Assembly: GCA_947499005.1 (NCBI GenBank)
Contig: CANMML010000009.1
Location: forward strand, 78,889-142,888
Direction of reading: 5' to 3'
Origin: an uncultured Aquimarina sp.
GTDB lineage: Bacteria > Bacteroidota > Bacteroidia > Flavobacteriales > Flavobacteriaceae
DNA: 64,000 nt
A program made the translations under genes and the position numbers. The notes beneath the pieces were generated by a model, which saw only the letters and a program-made list of their open reading frames with translations, did no database searches and had not been told where the DNA came from. Below are positions 27,127-35,188 of the stretch, one piece after another. Positions within the stretch are counted from its first letter, which is position 1; each line of letters begins with the position of its first letter.

Positions 27127-27558
27127 CTAATTATTTAAGGCACCACTATCAATCCAATCTCGGATGATGGCAATGGCTTCATTAGACAATGATCCACCTT
27201 GTGGCATTCTTCTGGTGACCACTTGATTTCTAATAGTACCCGAATTGGCTTGGATAATATTTATGTTTCTTAAATCGGGAAAGCGATTTCCTCCATGACA
27301 GCCAGTACAATTACGATCGAAGATTGGTTTTACATCTGCTGAAAATGAAATTACAGTGGGTTCAGGTGTAGGATCTGGTGTGTCTGGGGTTTCTCCGTCA
27401 GGATTTTCTCCATCAGGGATTTCATTTCCTGGATCTGTTGGAGCACTAATTGGGTCAACAATGGCTGTGGTATCTTCTTCTACATTGTTTTCACAAGAGA
27501 AAATAAGTATTGACGAGAATGTCAAAAAGCACAATCCTATGATATTTTTGATTTTCAT
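27127..27558 (-). CDS. c-type cytochrome lipoprotein (cassette A)
   Basis: 143 residues. Lipobox in MKIKNIIGLCFLTFSSILIFSC with the acylated Cys at 22, then a Pro/Asp/Glu-rich linker (about 35-65), then one heme c domain: VKPIFDRNCTGCHGGNRFPDL has the CxxCH heme attachment, and MPQGG supplies the likely distal Met ligand. Such single-heme domains face the periplasm and shuttle electrons. It is missing from the mirrored cassette at 30217-32057. Confidence 0.93.
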   Translation of the reverse strand: MKIKNIIGLCFLTFSSILIFSCENNVEEDTTAIVDPISAPTDPGNEIPDGENPDGETPDTPDPTPEPTVISFSADVKPIFDRNCTGCHGGNRFPDLRNINIIQANSGTIRNQVVTRRMPQGGSLSNEAIAIIRDWIDSGALNN

Positions 27559-27664
27559 AATAAAAGATTTTAAGTTTAGAGAAGTGATTAGTTAGATCAA
27601 GGAAAGGCAAGCAGGAAACGCCTTTCCTATCACTAACAACTCAAAAAATCACGAATTTTTTTGT

Positions 27665-28456
27665 TTATAGGGCTGTAGTATCGTTATTAACTCTTGGCCA
27701 AACTCCACTTACTCCGTTAGCATCTCCACGTTCTGTATCATTACCGAAATAGTATAGAGGTCTACCCTTAAAAGTCAATTGTGTACGACCGAACACGTCT
27801 ATGGTTCCAAAATCATCAGTGTTTAAAGCACTTGGTAATACCTCTGGAGAAATTTCTACAATCGGCCAAACACTATTATTAGAAAAGTCTTCATTGGTGA
27901 AATTGTTATTGTTTCTTTCATCATTGCCAAATGAATAGATAGTACGACCAGTACTGCTAGTAAAGTAGAATTCTAGATCATCAGCATCCAATGTGGCTTG
28001 ACCTAACATTAAAGAATAGTCTGGTTTGGCAACGAACCAATTTCCTGTTACTCCATCTCCATTAGTGTCCCCTGTAGCAGCGTCGTTTGCGAAATAATAT
28101 AGAGGCCAACCTTTATAAGTATTTTGTTTGCTACCATCTTGTCGAGTAATGACCCCAAAGTTGTTTGCATCTAAGCCTTCTCCCAGTGTTAATTCAGCCT
28201 TGTAAAAAATAGGCCAAGCTTCTGCACATCCTCCGTTACATTCAGAAGTGTCTTTAGTGTCTTTAGAAAAGAAGTACAATGTATTTCCATCCGTATCAGT
28301 AATGATATTACCAAAAGTAGAATTGTTAGTTAATAAGACATCAACAACAACTGGAGTGTCTGGATTGTTTTGGTTTGAGCTTGTGTCTGAATTATCATCT
28401 TCACAACTTGTCATAATAAATGATAATGCACATAGAGATAAAATAAATCGTTTCAT
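27665..28456 (-). CDS. Lipoprotein_15 (COG4315) repeat lipoprotein (cassette A)
   Basis: 263 residues; lipobox MKRFILSLCALSFIMTSC with Cys 18. Holds the Lipoprotein_15 repeats: NTLYFFSKDTKDTSECNGGC-AEAWP, TYKGWPLYYFANDAATGD, RTIYSFGNDERN and TFKGRPLYYFGNDTERGD. Function of the family is unknown, but it is often found with cytochromes. First gene of the minus-strand cassette, 106 bp upstream of the cytochrome gene, with candidate regulator-binding repeats at 28594-28628. Confidence 0.9.
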   Translation of the reverse strand: MKRFILSLCALSFIMTSCEDDNSDTSSNQNNPDTPVVVDVLLTNNSTFGNIITDTDGNTLYFFSKDTKDTSECNGGCAEAWPIFYKAELTLGEGLDANNFGVITRQDGSKQNTYKGWPLYYFANDAATGDTNGDGVTGNWFVAKPDYSLMLGQATLDADDLEFYFTSSTGRTIYSFGNDERNNNNFTNEDFSNNSVWPIVEISPEVLPSALNTDDFGTIDVFGRTQLTFKGRPLYYFGNDTERGDANGVSGVWPRVNNDTTAL

Positions 28457-28593
28457 GGTTTTTTGTTTTACAATTACATTGCAAAGAACCGACGGTAGTA
28501 GAGGTGATAAAGAATCTTTGTTATTGAAAAGGAAAAAAGGGAGGTAAAGGCGAAATAATTCCCTTTAGTATTATTTAAATGAAGTTGAAAATG

Positions 28594-28628
28594 AAAATAA
28601 GCTGTTGAAACTGAAAAAATGAGGTGAA
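28594..28628 (-). promoter_or_regulatory. Paired direct repeats upstream of cassette A
   Basis: Minus strand: TTCACCTCATTTT (28616-28628), identical to the distal repeat at 17560-17572, then TTCAACAGCTTATTTT (28594-28609) about 19-20 bp closer to the gene. A further partial copy, AAAAAAGGGAGGTAAA, lies at about 28543-28558. The promoter box seen at the three other minus-strand sites is not obvious here. The rest of the gap between 28457 and 28844 shows no gene. Confidence 0.6.
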
Positions 28629-28844
28629 AAGCGATTCTCGAAACGGTTAAAAAGAAAATTACCCGCTAAATGGAGGTGTAGAAGTGCTATTTTGTATCCA
28701 AATCCTTAATCAGAAGCTTAAGAGCCGTAGTTGAAAATAGATTTTGTTGAATTTTAAAGCAATTTTAGAGGAGAGTATGGGGAGTATGCAATTGAACTAA
28801 AAGCATTGCGGAATTGAAATACGACTAACAATGGATATGATAAA

Positions 28845-29981
28845 TTAGATATTCAACCACTTTCTAAATTCAGCAGCCTTGTTTTTACTAATGATGATTT
28901 CAATATCCGAATTTTGGATTAAAATTTTTAGTTGGCTATTACCGTACTTTATTATTTTTTCTATAGCCGTAATTCTTATAATGTGTTGTCTGTTTGCTCT
29001 AAAAAACAGAGAAGTATCTAAATCATGGTAGATTTCATCTAAACTAGCATTGCTGATTGATCTTTTACCATCTCTACACATAACATAGGTAATTGTGTTT
29101 TCAGTGAAAATATAGGAAATGTCTTGAGTAGGTGTTGGTATTAATTCGTTTCTTATGTATGTTAGAATGCGAGTCTTACTATTCTGAGTTATCTCTTCAG
29201 GAGTATTATTTTCTTGTGATGAAGGTCGTTTTTCAGAAGTTTGCTTTTCTTCATTAATTACCTTTTGTTGATAGGCAAGTACCCCTAAGTTTAATTTTGT
29301 TAGATTAACGATATCACTTTCTAATCCAGAATTCTTTTCCTCTAATTTCTTTTCATAAAAACTGGAGATAAAGCGAATCATAAAAAATGAAATTAAAATG
29401 ATAATAGCTCCCATGAAAATAAAAATCGAATAGAGTCTTACCTTAAGTTTATTAACTCTAACCAAAAGTTTATTCAAGTTGATGTTAGAAGCAATGATTA
29501 AATCTGAATTTTTAACAGGGGATTTGTATAAAATTTCGGAATGCTGTATGTCAATTGATGTTTTACGATCTTTTTTGAACTCCATGATAAGGTCATAAAC
29601 AGCATTTATGTTGCCCCCATCTTCTACGATTTTAGAAAGCGTTTGCGAAGCATTAATTTCTTCATTGATTTTAGAAACTTGTGGATGACATACTATTTTT
29701 CCAGACCAATCAAAAACAGTTGTAAATGTAATCCCTGTTTCTGCATCTTCAATTGCTTCTTGAAGATTAGAAATTAAAATCTTTTTTTTGATGTCATTTT
29801 CTGCTTGAAGCTGCATTAGCTTCGAAATTTCTTTCACTTCCCTTTTACTAGATTCTAATAGAGACTCTACAACCAAGTTTACACTAATCTTAGTGCTATA
29901 GTTTATTCCAAACGAAGAAACAATTAAATAAATAATTGATATTGAAATAAATGTAAAAAAATACAATTTATCTTTTCCCAT
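28845..29981 (-). CDS. membrane sensor with extracytoplasmic domain and LytTR DNA-binding domain
   Basis: 378 residues. A helix at about 9-29 (FFTFISISIIYLIVSSFGINY) and another at about 180-200 (YSIFIFMGAIIILISFFMIRF) flank a 150-residue extracytoplasmic domain of probable Cache type (ITFTTVFDWSGKIVCHP). After a coiled-coil-like linker come about 100 residues of LytTR fold (ISYIFTENTITYVMCRDGKRSISNASLDEI, FFRANRQHIIRITAIEKIIKYGNSQLKILI). So sensing and DNA binding lie in a single membrane protein with no kinase. It lies between the two mirrored cassettes, whose promoters both carry the paired repeats; it is the best candidate to bind them. Confidence 0.9.
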   Translation of the reverse strand: MGKDKLYFFTFISISIIYLIVSSFGINYSTKISVNLVVESLLESSKREVKEISKLMQLQAENDIKKKILISNLQEAIEDAETGITFTTVFDWSGKIVCHPQVSKINEEINASQTLSKIVEDGGNINAVYDLIMEFKKDRKTSIDIQHSEILYKSPVKNSDLIIASNINLNKLLVRVNKLKVRLYSIFIFMGAIIILISFFMIRFISSFYEKKLEEKNSGLESDIVNLTKLNLGVLAYQQKVINEEKQTSEKRPSSQENNTPEEITQNSKTRILTYIRNELIPTPTQDISYIFTENTITYVMCRDGKRSISNASLDEIYHDLDTSLFFRANRQHIIRITAIEKIIKYGNSQLKILIQNSDIEIIISKNKAAEFRKWLNI

Positions 29982-30110
29982 GGTATTGAGGTTTTTTCAA
30001 TACAGATTACTGTAGAAAGCTATGTTGTAGATCTACTGTAATTAGTTTTTGATATTTTATTATAAATGTAAACAAATAGGTATGCCTCATACAAGAATAA
30101 TTTTTCTTTT

Positions 30111-30177
30111 TTAACCACTATTTTTTCTGTTTCACAGCTATTTTAATCATTTATAGCCTTTTTTTAGGGTAGTTTTG
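30111..30177 (+). promoter_or_regulatory. Paired direct repeats and promoter of cassette B
   Basis: Plus strand: TTAACCACTATTTT (30111-30124) and TTCACAGCTATTTT (30131-30144), 11 of 14 bases equal and exactly 20 bp apart. A perfect Bacteroidota -7 box TAGTTTTG follows at 30170-30177, 40 bp before the ATG at 30217. The repeat-to-box distance (about 35 bp centre to centre) equals that at 17509-17572. Confidence 0.7.
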
Positions 30178-30216
30178 TGAATTATTAAGTGGGTTCGAAA
30201 TTAAATAGATGGTCTT

Positions 30217-30606
30217 ATGAGATTTAAGATTTTAGCTGTAATAAGCTTAGTATTTTCATTTTTATTGGTTTACCGACTTAGTAATAATATTCAGAGAAAA
30301 ATTCCTGTTTTAGTAGATTCTTTTGGCAACGACGAATCTTTAGCAAATACCATTTATAAAGACAGAAATATAATTATTGAAGGTGTGGTAGAAAAAATTT
30401 CCTTTTTAAATGAAAGAAGTACCATTTTTGTAAAAACAGAGGGTTTTACATCTAGTATTTTGTGCGAGATGGGGGAAGATCATAAAGGTCAAGTCAAACA
30501 ATTAAAAAAGAACCAACAGGTAGTTGTAGAAGGAACATGTAAAGGATTTCTCGGAAATGTCATTCTACTGAATTGCCTATTGTTAAAAATGAATATAGAT
30601 GAATAA
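30217..30606 (+). CDS. membrane-anchored OB-fold protein (cassette B)
   Basis: 129 residues; N-terminal anchor FKILAVISLVFSFLLVYRLS. Paralogue of the gene at 26694-27119: NIIIEGVVEKISFLNERSTIFVK, SSILCEMG and VVVEGTCKGFLGNVILLNC line up with its OB strands. First gene of the plus-strand cassette; its stop overlaps the start of the YceI gene. Under the promoter at 30111-30177. Confidence 0.78.
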   Translation: MRFKILAVISLVFSFLLVYRLSNNIQRKIPVLVDSFGNDESLANTIYKDRNIIIEGVVEKISFLNERSTIFVKTEGFTSSILCEMGEDHKGQVKQLKKNQQVVVEGTCKGFLGNVILLNCLLLKMNIDE

Positions 30607-31150
30607 ATTAATCACGGCCTTACTTTTTTTGTTTACAAGTTTTACAAAGACAGAATTTAAAGGTTATCTATTAACTACAAATCAAGGTCACGTATCTTTC
30701 TTTTCTCATACAGCGGTTGAAAATATTCAAGCAGTCAACAATCAAGTGCTTAGTGTGATAGATTTATCAAAAAATGAGATAGCAATTAGTATCCTAATGA
30801 ATGCTTTTGTTTTCGAAAAGGCATTAATGCAAGAGCATTTTAGTACTAGTTATATGGAAACAGACTTGTATCCTAAGGCTACTTTTGAAGGAGAAATTTT
30901 AGGGCTTAATCTTTCTGCAAAACAAGCTCAAACAAGACTGATAAAAGGTAAACTTACAATACGTAACATAACCAAAGATGTTACTGTAAAAGCGAGAATT
31001 GAAAAGAAAAATGGAGTCTATGTTTTTGAAGGAGACTTAGATATTTTGATTTCAGATTTTAAAATTAAGATTCCTCCGATACTTTCGCCAAATATTGCAA
31101 AGAACATAAATGCTAAATTTAAATTTGAATATTATCCCGATGAAAAGTAG
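30599..31150 (+). CDS. YceI-family protein (cassette B)
   Basis: 183 residues, paralogue of 26132-26677, with the same landmarks (GHVSFFSHTAVENIQAVNNQVLS; MQEHFSTSYMETDLYPKATFEG). The N-terminus is hydrophobic (LITALLFLFTSFTK) and probably a signal peptide, though without a clear cleavage motif. Overlaps the upstream OB-fold gene by 8 bp and the downstream DUF5777 gene by 11 bp. Confidence 0.9.
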   Translation: MNKLITALLFLFTSFTKTEFKGYLLTTNQGHVSFFSHTAVENIQAVNNQVLSVIDLSKNEIAISILMNAFVFEKALMQEHFSTSYMETDLYPKATFEGEILGLNLSAKQAQTRLIKGKLTIRNITKDVTVKARIEKKNGVYVFEGDLDILISDFKIKIPPILSPNIAKNINAKFKFEYYPDEK

Positions 31151-32057
31151 TGTTTTTAACCTTGTCAATATAGTTCTAACAATCAGTTTGAGTTTTTCAT
31201 CAAATGCTCAAAGCCTTTTAGAAACGTTAGAAGATAAATTTCCAGAGAGTTCGCAATATACTTTAGGAACTTTTAAAGCAAGTCGAATTTCGATTGGACA
31301 TTCTGTAGAAACGCGTAAAAAAGGAGTGTTGGAATTTCAAAGTATGACTCGATTTTGGAAAGTGCCTAATTTCGACCCTAAAACTAGAAGTCAAAGTCTT
31401 ATTGCAGATAAGATAAATACACGATTTGGATTAGAGTATGGAGTATCGGATCGTTTGACTCTTGGAGCAGGAGGGACTACGCTTTTTGGTGTTTTCGATG
31501 GTTTTGTAAAATATAAATTATTACAACAGCGTGATGATAAAATGCCTTTAACATTAACACTATTGCAAGGGGCGTCATTAAGAACGATGGGAGGTACAGC
31601 GAAGGATATCAATTTTACAGATGAGTTTAGTGATCGAGTTGCCATTACAAGTCAAATATTAATAGCACGAAAATTTTCACGACAGTTTTCCTTTCAAGTG
31701 GCTCCAACATTGGTTGTAAGAGGTTCTAATAGATTCGAAGCGAACCCTAACAGTCATTTTGCAATAGGATTTGGAGGAAGGTATAATGTAGGACGTCATG
31801 TTTCAGTGGTTTCAGAGTATTATTATCAGGCAAATCCACTAGAATCAAAAAAAACGTATGATGCCCTTTCTATAGGGGTAAATTGGGAGTTGAGTGATGT
31901 GATGTTACAATTTCAAATGACCAATATTCGAGGAGTTGCAGAAGATGTTTTTATCACACAAACTCCAAATAATTTCAATTTTAATGATGGTAATTTTGTG
32001 TTTGGATTTACAGGAATTTTTATTCTGCACACACAAAATAGATTGAAGAGGAAATAA
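31140..32057 (+). CDS. DUF5777-type outer-membrane beta-barrel protein (cassette B)
   Basis: 305 residues from ATG 31140, which gives a signal peptide (MKSSVFNLVNIVLTISLSFSSNA-Q); an upstream ATG at 31110 would add ten residues and spoil it. Contains KASRISIGHSVETRKKGVLEF, matching the hallmark of its paralogue at 25170-26129, and FGLEYGVSDRLTLGAGGT with alternating strands. Ends the plus-strand cassette just before a bidirectional terminator. Confidence 0.87.
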   Translation: MKSSVFNLVNIVLTISLSFSSNAQSLLETLEDKFPESSQYTLGTFKASRISIGHSVETRKKGVLEFQSMTRFWKVPNFDPKTRSQSLIADKINTRFGLEYGVSDRLTLGAGGTTLFGVFDGFVKYKLLQQRDDKMPLTLTLLQGASLRTMGGTAKDINFTDEFSDRVAITSQILIARKFSRQFSFQVAPTLVVRGSNRFEANPNSHFAIGFGGRYNVGRHVSVVSEYYYQANPLESKKTYDALSIGVNWELSDVMLQFQMTNIRGVAEDVFITQTPNNFNFNDGNFVFGFTGIFILHTQNRLKRK

Positions 32058-32058
32058 A

Positions 32059-32104
32059 AAAAACTCAAGAAGCAAGATTTTGTAGTCTTGGTTCTTGAGT
32101 TTTT
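32059..32104. terminator. Bidirectional terminator between cassette B and the primary sigma factor
   Basis: A perfect 13-bp stem AAAAACTCAAGAA (32059-32071) with 32092-32104, loop of 20 bp, bordered by A-run and T-run, so it can serve both converging transcripts. Confidence 0.85.
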
Positions 32105-32136
32105 ATATTCATTTATTCTATGGAACTAATTAGAAT

Positions 32137-33000
32137 TTATCCTAAGTAAGTTTTTAAGATTTTACTTCTTGAAGTATGCTTTAATCTGCGAATCGCTTTT
32201 TCTTTAATTTGACGTACACGCTCACGAGTTAAATCAAAAGTTTCTCCAATTTCTTCTAAAGTCATAGGGTGCTGATCTCCAAGTCCAAAATATAAACGTA
32301 CAACATCTGCCTCACGAGGAGTTAATGTTTCTAGAGCACGCTCGATTTCAGTTTTTAATGATTCGTGTAATAAATCACGATCAGGGTTAGGAGATTCTCC
32401 AGACTTTAATACATCGTATAAATTAGAATCTTCACCTTCAACTAAAGGAGCATCCATCGATACATGACGACCAGAGTTCTTTAAAGACTCTTTTACATCA
32501 TTAACAGTCATGTCTAACTCATTAGCAATTTCTTCGGCACTAGGTGGGCGCTCGTGAGATTGCTCTAAGAAAGCATATGTTTTGTTGATCTTGTTAATCG
32601 ATCCAATTTTATTTAAAGGCAAACGTACAATACGTGATTGCTCTGCTAACGCTTGAAGAATTGATTGACGAATCCACCATACAGCGTATGAAATGAATTT
32701 AAATCCACGAGTTTCATCGAATCTCTTTGCAGCTTTAATCAAACCAAGATTTCCTTCATTAATAAGATCAGGAAGTGTTAATCCTTGATTTTGATATTGC
32801 TTAGCAACCGATACTACGAAACGTAAGTTAGCCTTGGTCAATTTGTCTAAGGCACGCATGTCACCAGCTTTTATACGCTGAGCTAATTCCACCTCTTCAT
32901 CAGCAGTAATAAGGTCTACTTTACCAATTTCTTGTAGATACTTATCAAGGGATGCTGTTTCCCTATTGGTTACCTGCTTCGTAATCTTCAGCTGTCTCAT
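32137..33000 (-). CDS. rpoD: primary sigma factor (RpoD/SigA, Bacteroidota type)
   Basis: 287 residues, the usual short length in Bacteroidota, lacking the long region 1.1. Region 2 ([50 protein letters not shown]... split by [13 protein letters not shown]), region 3 and region 4 ([28 protein letters not shown]) are complete. It directs transcription from TAnnTTTG promoters such as those seen here. Monocistronic, with the terminator at 32059-32104 on its 3' side. Confidence 0.97.
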   Translation of the reverse strand: MRQLKITKQVTNRETASLDKYLQEIGKVDLITADEEVELAQRIKAGDMRALDKLTKANLRFVVSVAKQYQNQGLTLPDLINEGNLGLIKAAKRFDETRGFKFISYAVWWIRQSILQALAEQSRIVRLPLNKIGSINKINKTYAFLEQSHERPPSAEEIANELDMTVNDVKESLKNSGRHVSMDAPLVEGEDSNLYDVLKSGESPNPDRDLLHESLKTEIERALETLTPREADVVRLYFGLGDQHPMTLEEIGETFDLTRERVRQIKEKAIRRLKHTSRSKILKTYLG

Positions 33001-33179
33001 TCGATCGGGGATTTTATAGATTTATATAAAGTACTCAGATATTAGTACGTAATGACTAGTGGTTTTGTTACAAAAAAAATACTTTTTTTTTAGTAAATAG
33101 TCTTTAGTCCTTAGTAGTTAGTTCTTTAATTTGATTTAATAACGGGTAATGACTTTGTACTAATACTATAGACTTTCTG

Positions 33180-34799
33180 CTAAAATTGAGCAATAAAATC
33201 ACTTAAATTTTCGGAACGCTCTAAATTTAATTTTTTGCGCAATCTATATCTAGAAGTATGTACGCTTTCTACAGAGATTCCTAAAAGAGAGGCCATATCC
33301 TTACTAGAAAAATTTAGTTTTATCAAAGCACAAACTTTTAAATCTTTTTGAGATAATCCAGGACATTTGTTTTTTAGGTTCTTATAAAAATTTTGATTTA
33401 TAGAAGTAAAACGAGCTTCAAATTCTTCCCATTTATTAGAAGTCGAGCTTTCGGCACTTTTGATCATTTGATTGATCATTTTAATGTTACTGCTAGTGCT
33501 TGTCGTATGTATATTCTCTTTTAATTTCTTTATAAATTCCTCTTTTTCAATTAATTGCAATGCCGAACTTGTTAGTTCTTTATTCTTTAGTGCAAGGACT
33601 CTTTCTGAGTCTTTGCGCTCGTTTTCTCGTTGCAATTGAATCGTTTTCTTTTCTTCGAAATGCTTTTGTTTGATATTTTTAATAACGAAGTAACCTATTG
33701 ATATTAATGATAGTATGGTTACTATCAATAAAACCGTCTTTAATTGTCCAAGTCGCTGATCTTTTTTTAATAACTCGATTAGCTGTTCTTTAATTAACTC
33801 TTTTTCTTTTTCTTTTTGAAGTCTGTATTTGTCATTGATTTCAAAAATGGTTTTACTATTTAAGCTCTTTACACCATAGATTTTCTCTTGCATTTGCTCA
33901 GATTCTACAGAATGCAGAAAAGCCATTTTATAGTCCCCCTCCTGAGAAAAGAGTTTGGCTAATGTATTATGATTAAATAATCTATAATTTAGATGTTGGT
34001 AATGCTTATCAGTGAGGTCTAGTGAATTGTGAAAGTGTTCTATGGCTTTATCTTTGTCACCTTTAAGTTCGTAAGTATTTCCTAATAAATAATCAATTAC
34101 TATGATGTAAGAAGGATTTTCGTTTTTAAAATGCGCTTTTGCAGCATGTAACCTGCTTAGAGCACTATCAAAATTACCTTCATTGGCTTCCACAAAAGCC
34201 CTTTCACATTCAACATAATGATTAGTAATCCCTAATTTTTTTTCTAAACGAAGACAACTATCCAAGTACTTTTTAGTAGAATAAATATCTTTTCGTTTCC
34301 GTTCATAATTGGCCAGAGCAAAATAATCGCTAATGAGATAATTAGGATGTACGTTTTCGTTTTTTATAAGATACTTATCAAGTTTTATTGATGCAGAAAA
34401 ATTTTCAAGAGCTTTTTTATCCTTATGATAAAATAAATATAGCCATCCCAATGCATGATGTGCTCTAGCTCTATAGAACTTGTTTTTAGATTTGTCAGCT
34501 AAAATTAATGCTTCCCAATATCCATTGTATGCACTTCCATAATCCGCAATATGAGCATAGATATCGGATAGTTTTATATGATTTTCAATTAAAGCAATAG
34601 TGTCACTTTCTTCAGAAAATTTTACAATTTCATCTTTATAGAACTTAATAGAGTCTTTTACAATTTCAGAACTTTCTTTTTTTTCTATACTTTGGGAAAG
34701 TACTTTATTGCTGCCAAAAGCATAGTGATTGAAAAAAAGAGTGAAAATCATGGCATTTAAAAACCATGTCCATTTTTTTTTGGGGATATTTACATTCAT
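33180..34799 (-). CDS. TPR-containing membrane regulator with LuxR-type DNA-binding domain
   Basis: 539 residues from ATG 34799 (MNVNIPKKKWTWFLNAM); the frame runs on to a TTG at 34826 that is less likely. Signal-anchor at the N-terminus, then several tetratricopeptide repeats (NFDSALSRLHAAKAHFK, DKAIEHFHNSLDLTD), a membrane helix at about 355-375 (TVLLIVTILSLISIGYFVI), a coiled-coil segment, and a C-terminal LuxR/GerE-like helix-turn-helix (LSQKDLKVCALIKLNFSSKD, LLGISVESVHTSRYRLRKKL). Divergent from the GH2-GH117 cluster, so it probably controls that cluster in response to sugars. Confidence 0.9.
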   Translation of the reverse strand: MNVNIPKKKWTWFLNAMIFTLFFNHYAFGSNKVLSQSIEKKESSEIVKDSIKFYKDEIVKFSEESDTIALIENHIKLSDIYAHIADYGSAYNGYWEALILADKSKNKFYRARAHHALGWLYLFYHKDKKALENFSASIKLDKYLIKNENVHPNYLISDYFALANYERKRKDIYSTKKYLDSCLRLEKKLGITNHYVECERAFVEANEGNFDSALSRLHAAKAHFKNENPSYIIVIDYLLGNTYELKGDKDKAIEHFHNSLDLTDKHYQHLNYRLFNHNTLAKLFSQEGDYKMAFLHSVESEQMQEKIYGVKSLNSKTIFEINDKYRLQKEKEKELIKEQLIELLKKDQRLGQLKTVLLIVTILSLISIGYFVIKNIKQKHFEEKKTIQLQRENERKDSERVLALKNKELTSSALQLIEKEEFIKKLKENIHTTSTSSNIKMINQMIKSAESSTSNKWEEFEARFTSINQNFYKNLKNKCPGLSQKDLKVCALIKLNFSSKDMASLLGISVESVHTSRYRLRKKLNLERSENLSDFIAQF

Positions 34800-35188
34800 A
34801 AGCAAGCAGAGCGAAATCAAACGCAATTTGGGGGATTGTTGTTTAATCTAAAATAAATTCAAGATTCTTTATTACAAAAAATAAATAGAATATATGCAAA
34901 AGTAACGAAAACATTTTAGTCAAAAAGGGGGTGGGGAAATCGAAAATTATAATAAAAACGCGATTAAAGTGTTTTTTTATATAAATTATTGAATTTTCAA
35001 AGAGCAGATTTAATTCAAAAAATTACTTTTTTATATATTTACCACCTTTTAAAAATTAATAATCTAAGCCGAAATTTTGCTATTAGTGATTATTTGCACC
35101 ATTATTACTTAAATATGCACCCTTTAAATGGTGATATATTTAGTACTAATAGCGTTTTTATGAAATTTAGCAAACATAAAAAAACACA
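34800..35188. promoter_or_regulatory. AT-rich divergent control region of the GH2-GH117 cluster
   Basis: 389 bp without a gene. A 9-bp inverted repeat GCTATTAGT (35079-35087) / ACTAATAGC (35145-35153) brackets two direct TGCACC repeats (35095-35100 and 35116-35121, 21 bp apart); the second faces GGTG at 35130-35133 as CACC-N8-GGTG. These are candidate operator sites. No exact TAnnTTTG box was found before the GH2 gene. Confidence 0.45.
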
